64,000 nucleotides of DNA from Pseudorasbora parva (GCF_024679245.1 NC_090182.1:37365547-37429546); one strand, 5' to 3'. Shown: positions 12,144-23,468, counted from the stretch's first letter. Made by a program: numbers and translations. Notes: generated by a model from the letters alone, not told the origin.

Positions 12144-12289
12144 ACACTGAAGTGACTTACAGTACTCTGCAATTCATAGACTGGCTGCTAGAGACAGCCT
12201 CCAAAAGGGAGTAAATTACATAGACCCACCATGTTAAAATGCCCAACTTTTGCAGCAGAAAAAAAAAAAAAAAAAAAAAAAAAATTTTT

Positions 12290-12477
12290 TAGATGTTACG
12301 GTGTTTGGTGGGCGTTCTGGCTCAACATGGCTGTCGTCGCATCATCCAGGTGGATGCTGTACATTGGTGGTGGTTGAAGAGATTCTATCTGTTAATAGAA
12401 TGCTCTATGTAAATCGATTTGAGTATCAAGAAAAGCGCTATATAAATGTAAAAATGTATTATTATTATTACTATTAA
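12290..12477 (+). mobile_element. 3' end of an L2/CR1-like retroposon
   Basis: The sequence ATGGCTGTCGTCGCATCATC, GGTGGATGCTGTACATTGG and GAAAAGCGCTATATAAATGT followed by an ATT repeat is the usual 3' tail of fish L2/CR1-type LINEs and their SINE partners. A poly(A) stretch precedes it at 12259-12285. It is a 5'-truncated non-coding remnant. Confidence 0.65.
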
Positions 12478-13740
12478 AGTTATATAATAATTAAGCATGT
12501 GGTTACTTGAGTGGCGTGGATTGCCCCTGCTGTCACTACTAGCCATTTGTCTGCTGTCAACCAGGCACCTTAAAAAATGTGAGGCTGCAAAAATTCTCTC
12601 TTCAGAATACTATGTGTGTTGTCACGGACACTACGTTCATTGTTTAATACAGAGTATGGGCTTAATAGTCATGGAAGTTGCGATAGTCTCCCTATTGTGG
12701 TGTATTTCTGAGTAAATAAGCTTCTTGAAGAAAAAATGTATGTTGAATTTGTCCTTAAATTGAACTGATGGTTCTAGTTTGGTGGAATGCATGTGAGTGA
12801 AGTATCCCAGCCACGACAGTACAAATGTCATCACATAAAAGATGTTGACACAAGAGGGAGGACATAAAACAATTTTTTTTTTTTTTTTTCAAATTTTATA
12901 TAATATTTTATATAATTTTTTTTTTATTCGGGTGAACTATCCCTTTAAGCAGTGGGAAAGGTCACATAAAAGGTAACCAAACAGGTGTGATTAAAACGCA
13001 AAGTCAGCTCGACTTGTGCACTAATGGTGAAAGGGATGCATTTCGACATTTTGAGTGCTTAAAGGAGCACCAAAATGTGAAATTTCTACTGGCAGCTACA
13101 ACTGTTGTTCTAAACTCGTTTGCACTTCTTCCGATGTTATTCCGTCAAACAGGTAGTCTAAATAAGTTCAGCCATTTGATAAGCAAGATGTCAGGATGTG
13201 TGAACAAAGAGGAAAATGTTGTGACAACCCCACACAGCTGCATTGTTTACACATTTCTTCAGGAATTCAACCTGCTAATGATTTATAGTAGTCTCTGCAT
13301 ATTAAATAGAGATGTGAAAAAACATTACTTCAAAAACATCTCACAACATTACCACGTTGTCACTATATGCAAACTGCAGTGCTTTGTTCTGTTTCAGCTG
13401 AAGTGTGACTTAAACCTGCACTGGATAATATTAGAACATTACTTTCCTCATGGCCTTTGTGAATATTACTTTCTTTACAAGTGCTGCAAAGGTAAAGGAT
13501 TTCCCCAGTTTTTTTTTTTTTTAATGCTTTTTTAAAAAAAAATTATGAAGAAGTTCATAAGAATGTTCTTTAGATAAAATCTTGAAATATTTTTGAGAAG
13601 TTCTCAAATATTAGCTTAATTATTTTTATTTTGACAAGCTTTGGTGAAATCTGACTGCATGGCAGTTCTTGCTAAAGACTTGCTTTTTCAGATTGAAATC
13701 TGAAAAAAACTGTGGTTTGCAATACTTGTAGATTACCGTA
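12478..13740. other. AT-rich sequence; unsupported 182-codon frame
   Basis: A plus frame at 12987-13535 is open for 182 codons but shows no domain I recognise, is cysteine- and phenylalanine-rich at the end, and terminates in a poly(T) run translated as a string of F. A 3' MITE ending lies at 12920-12950. I treat the frame as a chance opening. Confidence 0.4.
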
Positions 13741-13766
13741 GTAATAATAATAATAATAATAATTAT

Positions 13767-13844
<78 letters not shown>
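13741..13844. repeat. (AAT)n then (TA)n microsatellite
   Basis: About seven AAT units run into a TA tract of more than 30 units. Directly after it, GGGATGCCACAATACGTTCG resembles the start of another fish MITE. Confidence 0.95.
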
Positions 13845-13847
<3 letters not shown>

Positions 13848-14262
13848 ATGCCACAATACGTTCGGTACGGCATTCACGGTTCAATACGCGCTTGTGAATT
13901 GCGTTTTTTTTTTTTTTTTTGGTTTTGCATTTAATTAAAAAAAAATCAACAAATTCTATAATTTGCCTCTATACCCATTTACTGAACAACGCATTAACAC
14001 TATAGTTATTCACAATCACGAAAGTTCATTATGTGCATGCGTTTTAAAGTGTTGCCGGTTTAACATTCATCCACTTTTTTAACATGCGCTTTTCCAGCGT
14101 GCGTACAAACGTCTGTCAAACACCTGATTACTGAATACTGCCACACAAGGCTTACATAAACACAGTCAGTTATGCCTAAAATGAAAGTAAAATCGGCATA
14201 TGTATATTAGATGCACGCAGGTCTTCAATTGACAGCAGAGCAGCCAAGTGAACACCCTGTCC

Positions 14263-16693
14263 TTAAAGGGACAGTTCACTATGGGCTCAAATTCCAAAAA
14301 TTTTTAAAACACAGGTGAAAATATAACACACAAAACTGTAAAATCAATGCAGAATCACAAACAATGCGGTCATAGAAATACAAATTAAACAGTATTAAAC
14401 AGAGTTAAACATTTAAACAAGATTATATTGCTCAATAACATAATCATGAAATCAAAATTATCTGTATCGCACACAAAATCATGTTTTCTGCTCTTATTTT
14501 AATTTTTTGTATATCTGTGCTCTTTTCTTCTTTGCTCTTTTTTTCCACATTCTGCGCTTGCATTTCCAAATGTTGCAGTTTGAGTTTCATGTAAATCAGG
14601 GGCGGGTCTTAGCATCACCATTGGTCCACTAGTTCTAGATTGACAGCTCATCCTGTAGCCAATCAATGGAAGAGGGAAGTTGACATCACAGAGACTCGTC
14701 TCCTGCTGCTCAGTTCAGCCAGCTGCTGTTGACTTCAGCTACGAGTATAACGCGCTCTCTATCACTGTATCGGCAAGGAAATGCATTATTTTATTGTTAT
14801 GAATATAATCTTAGGAATCTATTATTTTGTAGATGTTTTAGGGTGGTTTCTCACAATTAAAGCAGTCAAAGGAAAGTGATCATGACTGGGTGCTTATGCT
14901 CCCTTCACATGCTCTCGGAGTTTCCTAGGTAAAAATTGCACATGAAATTGCACATTTTGAAACTTGAATGCAATGATCTCCTAATCACAACTTCAGAAGT
15001 CAGAATTGTAAAAATGTCCGATAGCAAAGGAAGGCAGCATTACTGACTCTTGGCTGGGCTCTCAGTTCAACTAGGCTGAAAGCATTCACTTAAACCTATT
15101 TAAACAAAAGGTTTATTGAGCTGTTTACACGGTTCTATACAATAAATGAGTATGTACAGCGACATGAAATAAAAATGAACACAAAGAGTGAGAAAATGAA
15201 TGAAGTACCTACAAACAAGTTTTAACTCTGTTTTCATTTCGATATACACATTTAAATTAATAGGCCTATTCCAGTTTCATTAATAGCATATGCACTGAAA
15301 TTACATAAAGTCATTACTCAGAATTTAAACAAAAGACATATGAATTTAGATGTAGATTTTGTTCATTTTTCCCTGTGACACAGTGTTTTAATGACAGAGA
15401 TTCAGTACTTCCTCCACCACTGGTGTTAGAGAACTGGCTGAACTGAGTGGCCAAGCGTCAGTAAGCACCCAGTCATGATCACGCTCATTTGACTGCTTTA
15501 ATTGTGAGAAACACATAGGCGTAATTTGCAGGTGGGACGGGTGGTACATGTCCCCACCACTTTTTGAAACATCTTGCTTCATGGATGAACCTAACTAATA
15601 CAAACATAACATCTCTGGTTAATTGGAAGAGCATCATTTCATTCGTTTGTTAAATAAGAGGCGATCAGGCACTCGTTGCCGCTGTTATCAGTGGTGCAGA
15701 TTTCTCTCGTGGCTCGTGCAGTTCTCACAATGACGAGCGCTTTAATCTCACGCTTAATGCCTGGCACTATATTATGTTTAGATTAAACGAGATCTATATC
15801 AATAAATGAACTATTTAATTGATTTCTGGACATCTTAATACACATATTTCTGCAATTGTTATTGTACATATTTTTTTATATATGATATAACGTTGTATTA
15901 GGAATGCTACCCCAGGCCGCCATAAAGTGCCATATGCACGCAAAAAACTGCGTACCATTTGCATGCCAAAGCTCATTTTGACGTATAGCCTACATTCCAC
16001 GAGATTGCACACTCCCGCATTTTCGTGAGACTGGCCCACCCACTTTTTAAAACAAAGTTACGCCACTGGAGAAACCCCCTAAAATGTCTATCAAACAAAA
16101 TAATAGATTCCTAAGATTATATTCATAACAATAAAATAATGCATTTCCTTGCCGATATAGTGATAGAGAGCGCGTTATACTCGTAGCTGAAGTCAACAGC
16201 GGCTGGCTGAACTGAGCAGCACGAGACGAGTCTCTGTGACGTCAACTTCCATCTTCCATTGATTGGCTACAGGATGAGCTGTCAATCTAGAACTAGTGGA
16301 CCAATGGTGATGCTAAGACCCGCCCTTGATTTACATGAAACTCGAAATGCAACATTGGGAAAAGCAAGCGCAGAATGTGGAAACAAGAGCAAAGAAGAAA
16401 ATAGCACAGATATACAAAAAAATTAAATATGAGCAGAAAACATGATTTTGTGTGCGATACAGATCATTTTGAATTCATGATTCAGTTTTGAGCAATATAA
16501 TTTTAAACTTGTTTAAAAGTTTGACTCTATATTGACTATTAATTAGTATATCTATGACCGCATAGTTTGTGATTCTGCATTGATTTCTCAGTTTTGTGTG
16601 TTATATTTTCACATGTTTTTAAAATTTTTGATTCGTGCTTATTACTGACTGCAATTCAATGGGCGAGAATTTGAGCCCATAGTTCACCTCTAA
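14263..16693. mobile_element. Giant foldback element, arms over 600 bp
   Basis: The left arm (14263 to about 14895) and the right arm (about 15462 to 16693) are inverted copies, sharing for example TTGACAGCTCATCCTG, ATAACGCGCTCTCTATCACT and CAAGGAAATGCATTATTTTA. Edges read TTAAAGGGACAGTTCACTATGGGC on the left and the inverse GCCCATAGTTCACC on the right. A 0.57 kb spacer separates the arms. The right arm is longer only because a 555-bp hAT-type MITE sits in it. No transposase is visible, so it must be mobilised in trans, or the palindrome arose by another route. Confidence 0.8.
15514..16068. mobile_element. Nested hAT-type MITE
   Basis: Ends are CATAGGCGTAATTTG on the left and the inverse of CAGTGGCGTAACTTTG on the right, flanked by GAGAAACA (15506-15513) and GAGAAACC (16069-16076): an 8-bp duplication with one mismatch, the hAT hallmark. 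The opposite arm of the host foldback shows the empty site (GGTTTCTC near 14845). Its right half contains a degenerate piece of the foldback family found whole at 17912-18277 and 59103-59309. A 74-codon minus frame inside is not a gene. Confidence 0.85.
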
Positions 16694-16772
16694 AATTATG
16701 TCATTACTTACTCACTCTAATATTGTTCCAAACCTGTATCCATTTCTCGATTATGTAGGTTTCATTTTTGAG

Positions 16773-16792
16773 TTAAAGGGATAGTTCACTTT

Positions 16793-16829
<37 letters not shown>

Positions 16830-17381
16830 TATTATTATTTTTTTTTTTTTATTATTATTATTTAATTACTATATCTTTACGACTGTTTTAACTATGCTTG
16901 TTTTTAATTCTTTATTCGTCCATATGGCATTCTTTTTTTTCTCATGCATTTGTTACCACTGTTTTAATTAATTTCTATGTAAAGCACTTTGAATTGCCAT
17001 TGGGTATGAAATGTGCTATACAAAGAAACTTGCCTTGCCTTGCCTAAAATGAAAATTCTGTCATCATTTACTCACCCTCAAGTTGTCTCAAACCTGTATG
17101 AATTTCTTTCTTCAGCTGAACACAAGGGAAGATATTTTGAAGAATGTCAGTAACCAAACAGTTAACTGGAGCCATTGACTTCCAATACTTCCGTTTTTTT
17201 TTTCCTACTATGGAAGTCAATGGCTCCAGTTAACTGTTTGGTTACTGACATTCTTCAAAATATCTTCCCTTGTGTTCAGCTGAAGAAAGAAATTCAAACA
17301 GGTTTGAAACAACATGAGGGTGAGTAAAGAATGACAGAATTTTCATTTTAAAGTGAACTATCCCTTTAACTATCCCTTTAA
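16773..17381. mobile_element. Palindromic TTAAAGGGATAGTTCAC MITE
   Basis: Two arms face each other across GTTTTTTTTTTCCTAC: AATGAAAATTCTGTCATC, TTACTCACCCTCAAG, TTCAGCTGAACACAAGG, GTTAACTGGAGCC and GACTTCCA on the left, and their inverses on the right, ending AAAGTGAACTATCCCTTTAA. The arms are about 150 bp and nearly identical, so the palindrome is young. The left tip is separated from the rest by a retroposon at 16796-17044. Confidence 0.85.
16796..17044 (+). mobile_element. 5'-truncated retroposon inside the MITE
   Basis: A poly(T) and ATT-rich start leads to TGTAAAGCACTTTGAATTGCC, ATGAAATGTGCTATACAAAG and a CTTGC tail repeated three times, as at the 3' ends of fish LINEs and their SINEs. 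Host sequence CACTTTAAA precedes it and TAAAATGAAAA follows, so a short TAAA duplication is possible. The intact opposite arm of the palindrome (CATTTTAAAGTG) shows the uninterrupted site. Confidence 0.75.
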
Positions 17382-17911
17382 TGTCAATACAACAACAAAT
17401 TATAGAGAGAAAATCTATTACTGCTCTTGACTGAAAAACAGTTGCAGTAGCTAAGAAACAATGTATATTTTATATAATAATAATTATATATAAGTCTATG
17501 TAGTGTTTTATTTTTACATTTATTTATTCAATTTCACTCTTAAATGCTACTGTACGGCTCTGAGCTGCCAGTGTAAATTAGGGCAGGACTGGGGCAAACA
17601 TTCGGCCCTGGCAAACCCAGCCCATCCAGCCCATGAGTTCCCAGGGAATGTTTTTGATGGGGTTGGGGCCTTAAATTGGAGTAAATAAATAAAACTAGGA
17701 CAAGGACAAATAATAATAGATATTATCGAATATTCTGCAAATGCAGATAAACTTAATATTACTTTTTTTGTCACACAGAAATGCACTTGACAGTAAAGCA
17801 CTGATGATTTTGAGCTAGGATGCAGTAAAGTAAATTTATTGCTTTTAAATGCTATCATCATGTACTCACTCTTGTGTCGTTCCAAACCGGCATGACTTTC
17901 ATGAAACCCTG

Positions 17912-18277
17912 CAACCCGATCACACATAAATGCGTATAAATAGTACGAGTGAGCAATGTCGTGGAATGTATACGCCAAAACTCATTTTGGCGTGCATATG
18001 AAACGCTGTTTTTCGCGTGCATATGATACGCACTTTATGGCGTATATATGACACGCGCTTGGGTAGGTTTAGGGTGGTGGGGCGTATATATGACACGCGC
18101 TTGGGTAGGTTTAGGGTGGTGGGGTGGGGGGTTCGTATGTATAATACGCCATAAAATGCGTATCATATGCACGCGAAAAACAGCGTGCCATAGACACGCC
18201 AAAATGAGTTTTGGCGTATACATTCCACGACATTGCACACTCGTACTATTTATACGCATTTTTGTGAGAATACCCTG
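17912..18277. mobile_element. CGTATA-rich foldback MITE, copy 1
   Basis: The left end CAACCCGATCACACATAAAT is followed by GCGTATAAATAGTACGAGTG, whose exact inverse lies near the right end, before TTGTGAGAATACCCTG. Arms of about 140 bp include GTGGAATGTATACGCCAAAA and the inverse. The loop contains a direct duplication of GACACGCGCTTGGGTAGG followed by TTTAGGGTGGTGGGG. The 74- and 76-codon frames come from the palindrome. Copy 2 lies at 59103-59309. Confidence 0.85.
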
Positions 18278-20830
18278 ATATATATAGTATTGCTCTTTAA
18301 TAAAGGAAAAAGTAATTATTACCCGATTAATCGATTAATTGATTGATTAAGTGCTAGATTATCAATTACAAAAAAATATATATATATTGTATAATGATGA
18401 TTTTTATTATAGTACTTTTACAGTTAAAATTATAAATAATTTATTTATGTTTATTTTTTTTTATTTTTTTTTTTTTTATTATATTTTTTACAGTGTACCG
18501 TTAAGGCTTAAGTACATTTTGATGATTTAATTTTCTAAAATAAATTATGATGACACGCTGTCCATCCTAAAGTGTATGATGTCATCACTGGTAATGTTTA
18601 AGGGTGTAAATTAGGTATAATACATTTTACTACTGTGTCAAGCATACATTTGATGAGCTATTTATCTTCTGTTTTCAATGAACCATGACTCAGTGTTCTG
18701 ATCTTCTTCTGTGTTAGCTGAATCATTGTAGCTGTTAATTAGCCCAACCACTGTGGCATCATTGCTGCAGTTTATAATAGAGTTCACACTGTGGGCGGCA
18801 AGCAGTCATAGGTGAATGAAGAACACAGGAGGGGTCTTAGTGTGCAGATCTTTGGTGCTAAGAGTTTTAGCGAGGTGTTGATTGCCTGCTCTGCTATGTG
18901 GTTTATTAGTTAGTAAATTGAAGATCCGAAATGTTGAGAGTCAGGTCTTAATTATAATGAGCATCTTAGTGGACAATCAGGCTGAAGACAGAACAGAAAT
19001 CAATCAACCTCTAAGATCAAAGCTAACAGGGAACATTCCTCCAGTAACGTTAATAGAGCTTTTAATACATTTCTTAGCACAAAAAAAAAATATTTATACA
19101 TTGTTTCTGAAAGCGTTCAGAGAACTGTCTTGTTTTATTTTTGTTTACTGTTGTCTGAGGTCAATTAATAAAGTTTGTGTGTTTTTTACATTAAAAAACA
19201 TCATAACTAATAAGTAATAGCGTATTTTCTACACTGGTTTTGAGGGTCTCTTCTGAACGCTGGGTTTTGATGGGTGTGCCACAATGGAGACTTGGAAGTA
19301 AACGCCCACAGCTAGGATTGGATAAGATTTGCATATTTAATGAGCTTTGGATCCGCTGTCAGTTCAGTTCACATGAGGGAGGGATTATTTTGAAAGCGGA
19401 ATGATTCTCTCATCGCAGATCTTTATAAAATAAACACACTGATTTATTTATCATCCACCCGCGATTGATTGGAATATTATTTTTGTTTTACATGGCCCGC
19501 CCAATCGGTGGATATAATCGTGAACCCTTTAAATGTTAAGTGAAGAGAGAGTGAACCGAGCAGATCAAGAAAGGAATATTATTTCAATATTTAAGATTCA
19601 CAGGCCTGCCGACGGGTTTACGTTTTGGTAGCCCGTCTGGAAAACACATTGTCACGGGATGTTGGGCTTTGCGAGCCCTGGCTCATTCACGTCTGAGTCC
19701 AGCGTGATAAAGGTAAGTTCTGTTAGACACGTACATGTAATCAAAATGATCTGTAACAACTCAATACTATTACATATAAAAAAGATGTTTACTTGTTTAT
19801 AAAAGATTCTGCTGGGAAATAAAGTGAACGTGTATAATGTCTTCCTCACGTGAGCTGTCTATAAAAGCTTTTCTTTGACCAACAAGGAACTTTTCAGCTT
19901 TGAAACTTACAAGGTATTCTAATATTACCATAACCTTTTATATAGCAAAAGATCAAGGGAAAGTTGATTTCTCAATTCATCACCCCTTTAAATTCCTTTA
20001 AGTTCTGCAACTAAACTTGCCTTCCGGTCATTACCGGAAACCAGTGATTATAGTTTCTAAAGTTATAAATACAGATATTTTTTCTTACAAAGCTTTGCTT
20101 CATAAGGCCTTTATTAACACACTGGGGTCACATGGATTACTTTTCTGATGGATGGATGGTGCACTTTTTTGGTTTCAACATCTAAGTAACTCCCATTATA
20201 AAGTTTAGGAGAGTTTATTGAGAGAGGATTTATTTTTTTATTTTTTAATCTAACTCTTATATATTTGAATATTAAACTTAAGTATTTGGCACTTTTGTAA
20301 AAGCGTGTCAGACATTCAGGCCAAAAATCCTTTTAAATCCTTTTTTACAATAAACATTGAGTCAGCCAAAGCATACTTCGCTTGTCCATATTCTGCAGCA
20401 AGATTTGTGTGACTGCACAGACTTGTGTAAATGATTGAACACTCAAACAGAAGGGTCGGTCAACTATGTAGTGTGTGTGTCCATCCGTGCTCACAGTCAA
20501 TTGAGTTTACTTAGAATTATGCACTCCTCTGTGTGTGAGATGGAGTGGAACACAGAAAAAGAAGTAAACCAGTGGCCGGTTAGTAACCCTTTTATTATTG
20601 TTTTGGACTGGTCATAAAAGTCAGTAGTGGCCTATATTTGACAATAGTTTAATTTCTCATCTTGCATGCTTAGGATGTAAATTAATAGTTCCAGTGCATG
20701 TGTGTGTGGCTGGTGTTAATTGTTTTCTTTTTTTCTGTGTGTTTTAAATGGTTGCTGGTCAGCCTGCCAGTGTCTGTCTCATCTTATCAGACTAATGTTA
20801 CTCAACAACTGAAGTGCTTCATCTTTGCTA

Positions 20831-20833
<3 letters not shown>
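18278..20833. other. Largely unique AT-rich DNA
   Basis: Tracts of T and A near 18450-18480. From 19210 to 19730 the sequence is richer in G and C and includes an AAAGGTAAGTTC word at 19708-19719 that resembles a splice donor, but no open frame, acceptor or domain accompanies it. I cannot name a gene or a repeat family here. Confidence 0.35.

Positions 20834-20924
<91 letters not shown>
20834..20924. repeat. (CT)n microsatellite, about 45 units
   Basis: A nearly pure CT run, followed by a CTTTTTCTTG tail. The 86-codon plus frame that crosses it is a shadow. Confidence 0.97.
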
Positions 20925-20928
<4 letters not shown>

Positions 20929-21530
20929 CTTGAGGCAACAAGCATAATAATGCAGTGATTTTTTTTTTTTTTTTTACTTTTTGTTTATGTCTATATAAGA
21001 TTTAAAATTTGAGCCATTATTCCCTCATTCCTCGTCTTCCTTAGAGTAAATGGGATTGGTAATGCCACATCCATCACACTACCTGTGTTAACTTGGGGAG
21101 AACTGTCTTAAAAATCACATTGGGACCAATTGGATAAAAATAATTGCAGAAATGAATTAAAGAGCCTAGGATGACCAACCTGGTCTCACGGCAATTTGTA
21201 CGTATTTTACAAAGTGGCTATTTTAAAAACCTCACTGGAAACACTTTACAATACGGGTGCACTAATATGCATTAAGTCATACTTAACTAATGCAGAGATA
21301 ATCATGAGTTAATGTATTACTAATGGTGAACTAACCCATTAGATTACTGCATCAGCAATTAATAAAGATTCTACATGATTAATAGATTGCACATGACTAT
21401 TAACTAATTCAAAATTAATTCAAAACTCATAACCACAATTACATATTTCTTAATCAGTTAGTTAATAGTCATGTGCCCCAACAAGTAAAGTCATAACATG
21501 ATACCTTTATAAATCATTATAAAGTGATCC

Positions 21531-21922
21531 CCACCAGAGGGCACTCCACCCTGGACTGTCTCCATCACAAACTACATTTCCCATAATCCTTGAATTCCCC
21601 GGACTCATTAGCACTCAATGTTTACACCTGTCTCTCATCACCTCATTGCCTCTGCCTATATAAGCCTGGTTATCTCTGTCATTCAGTGCGAAGTCTTGTT
21701 TAGTGTCACAACTGCATTTCTGAGCGTTTCCCTGGTTTCATGTGTCTTGGTCTTTGATTTCTTGCCTTCTCTGTGGATTCCCCTTTTGCCTGTTTCTTCT
21801 GTTTTGTTTGCCTTTTCGGACTGCTTGCCTGTGTATGACCTTTTGCGTGTTTTATGGACTACGACTTTGGATTACCCTTCAATAAATTCTGTAACCTTTC
21901 TGTCTCAGAGCAGCTCGTTACA
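21531..21922 (+). promoter_or_regulatory. 5' LTR with TATA box and poly(A) signal
   Basis: Contains TATATAA at 21657-21663, a pyrimidine-rich leader and AATAAA at 21881-21886, and ends CTCAGAGCAGCTCGTTACA. The last 95 bases align with the 3' LTR at 23652-23752 with small differences. The 5' edge is set by similarity to the 3' LTR start (CACCAG...GTGC) and is approximate. Confidence 0.7.
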
Positions 21923-21937
21923 GAAGACTTCGTCAAT

Positions 21938-22565
21938 ATGGATCCAGCAAAAGAAATCCTATTCCTTCGTCAAGGTACCTGTACCACTGAAAAATACACA
22001 GATCACTTCTGTGCTCTGGCTAATCATGTCAAGTGGGATAAATACGGTTTTGAAGGACTTTTATTCTCACGGACTGAACGAACCTATGCGATCATTTATG
22101 CCACAAGGTCAAAATGACTTTACTTTAGAACAATTTATGGATTATGCACTATTATTGTCTGGTTCCTCATACACAGTTGGGCAAGTAGATGAGGTATCCC
22201 TAACTATCCCCAAACATTTTTGCGATCATGTGTCCTGTAACAAGATGGGCGCCAAGCCTGTGTCTTTTGACAAGATGGACACCACTCCAGAACCTTCAGC
22301 CATCATGGACATCAATGCAGAGTTCCGGGTTTTCATAAACTGCACACATGAAACCAGTAAGGGGGTCCCAATGGAAGTGAGACTGGCATCCAGCATGGAG
22401 GACTCACCGCTGATGTCAGTGCGTAAAAGTGGCATCCCTAGATCAGCGCCATCCAACCCACAGGCCTCTGCGCTCTCAGACCTTCCAGAGCCGGGTTTCA
22501 TCTCAGCAAACCTTCCAGAGCCTGGTGTCTTCTCAGCAGACCTTCTAGAGCCTGGTGTCATTTAG
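21938..22565 (+). pseudogene. Gag-like frame of the pol-less LTR element
   Basis: The ATG at 21938 opens with MDPAKEILFLRQG, the typical start of fish gypsy-type Gag. A capsid-like stretch follows (YTDHFCALANHVKW in the first frame, then GLNEPMRSFMPQG and FMDYALLLSGSSYTVGQ in the next), so the gene is split by a frameshift near 22060. The first frame stops at 22117; the second runs to a TAG at 22563-22565 inside tandem array A, where the product becomes a series of LPEPG repeats. No zinc knuckle is seen. In intact relatives Gag packages the RNA; this copy cannot make one continuous product. Confidence 0.7.
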
Positions 22566-22768
22566 CAAACCTTCCAGAGCCTGGTGTCTTCTCAGCAGAC
22601 CTTCTAGAGCCAGGTGTCATTTAGCAAACCTTCCAGAGCCTGGTGTCGTCTCAGCAGACCTTCCAGAGCCTCGTGTCGTCTCAGCAGACCTTCCAGAGCC
22701 TCGTGTCGTCTCAGCAGACCTTCCAGAGCCTCGTGTCGTCTCAGCAGACCTTCCAGAGCCTCGTGCCG
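22481..22768 (+). repeat. Tandem array A, 30-bp unit, about 9.6 copies
   Basis: Unit CCTTCCAGAGCCTCGTGTCG followed by TCTCAGCAGA, encoding LPEPxVxSAD in the gag-like frame. Two units (22541-22569 and 22600-22628) are 29 bp long and read ATTTAGCAAA instead of the CTCAGCAGA end, which shifts the frame and adds a stop. Confidence 0.95.
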
Positions 22769-22770
22769 CC

Positions 22771-23130
22771 CGTGCGCCGAGTCCAGAGAGGGCTCCGGCC
22801 CGTGCGCCGAGTCCAGAGGGGGCTCTGGCTCGTGCGCCGAGTCCAGAGGGGGCTCCGGCCCGTGCGCCGAGTCCAGAGGGGGCTCCGGCCCGTGCGCCGA
22901 GTCCAGAGGGGGCTCCGGCCCGTGCGCCGAGTCCAGAGGGGGCTCCGGCCCGTGCGCCGAGTCCAGAGGGGGCTCCGGCCCGTGCGCCGAGTCCAGAGGG
23001 GGCTCCGGCCCGTGCGCCGAGTCCAGAGGGGGCTCCGGCCCGTGCGCCGAGTCCAGAGGGGGCTCCGGCCCGTGCGCCGAGTCCAGAGGGGGCTCCGGCC
23101 CGTGCGCCGAGTCCAGAGGGGACTCTGGCT
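22771..23130 (+). repeat. Tandem array B, 30-bp unit, 12 copies
   Basis: Twelve contiguous units beginning CGTGCGCCGAGTCCAGAGGG, nine of them (22831-23100) identical. In the frame continuing the LPEP repeats the unit encodes [10 protein letters not shown]. Because 30 is divisible by 3 and the unit lacks stops, all six frames stay open, which produces several false long ORFs of about 270-330 codons on both strands. Confidence 0.97.
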
Positions 23131-23162
23131 GGACCACCTGCTCTGCCTGCCCTGCCGTGGGG

Positions 23163-23468
23163 GTCTTCAAGACCACCTGCGCTGCTGTGGTGGTCGTCTG
23201 CTCCGCCGTGGGAGTCTTCAAGACCGCCTGCTCTGCTGTGGTGGTCGTCTGCTCCGCCGTGGGAAGCTTCAAGACCGCCTGCTCTGCTGTGGTGGTCGTC
23301 TGCTCCGCCGTGGGAAGCTTCAAGACCGCCTGCTCTGCTGTGGTGGTCGTCTGCTCCGACATTGGGGTCTTCAAGTCCGTCTGCGCTGCTGTGGTGTTTG
23401 TCTGCTCCGCCGTGGGGGTCTTCAAGACCGTCTGCTCTGCTGTGGTGGACGTCTGCTCTACCGGTGGG
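23163..23468 (+). repeat. Tandem array C, 51-bp unit, 6 copies
   Basis: Units start GTCTTCAAGACC and contain TGCTCTGCTGTGGTGGTCGT and CTGCTCCGCCGTGGG. A diverged array of the same unit is at 38180-38485. The 51-bp length also preserves frame. Confidence 0.95.

Noticed and set aside
12987..13535. 182-codon plus-strand frame
   Set aside because: No domain, no signal or membrane pattern I trust, and it ends in a poly(T) tract read as phenylalanines. Lies in AT-rich DNA where such openings occur by chance.
18035..18278. Frames with repeated TRAWVGLGWWG / HHPKPTQARVIYTP
   Set aside because: Translations of the duplicated loop of the CGTATA foldback on both strands.
19700..19725. Possible splice donor AAAGGTAAGTTC
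   Set aside because: No accompanying open frame, acceptor or branch site could be identified, so I do not call an exon.
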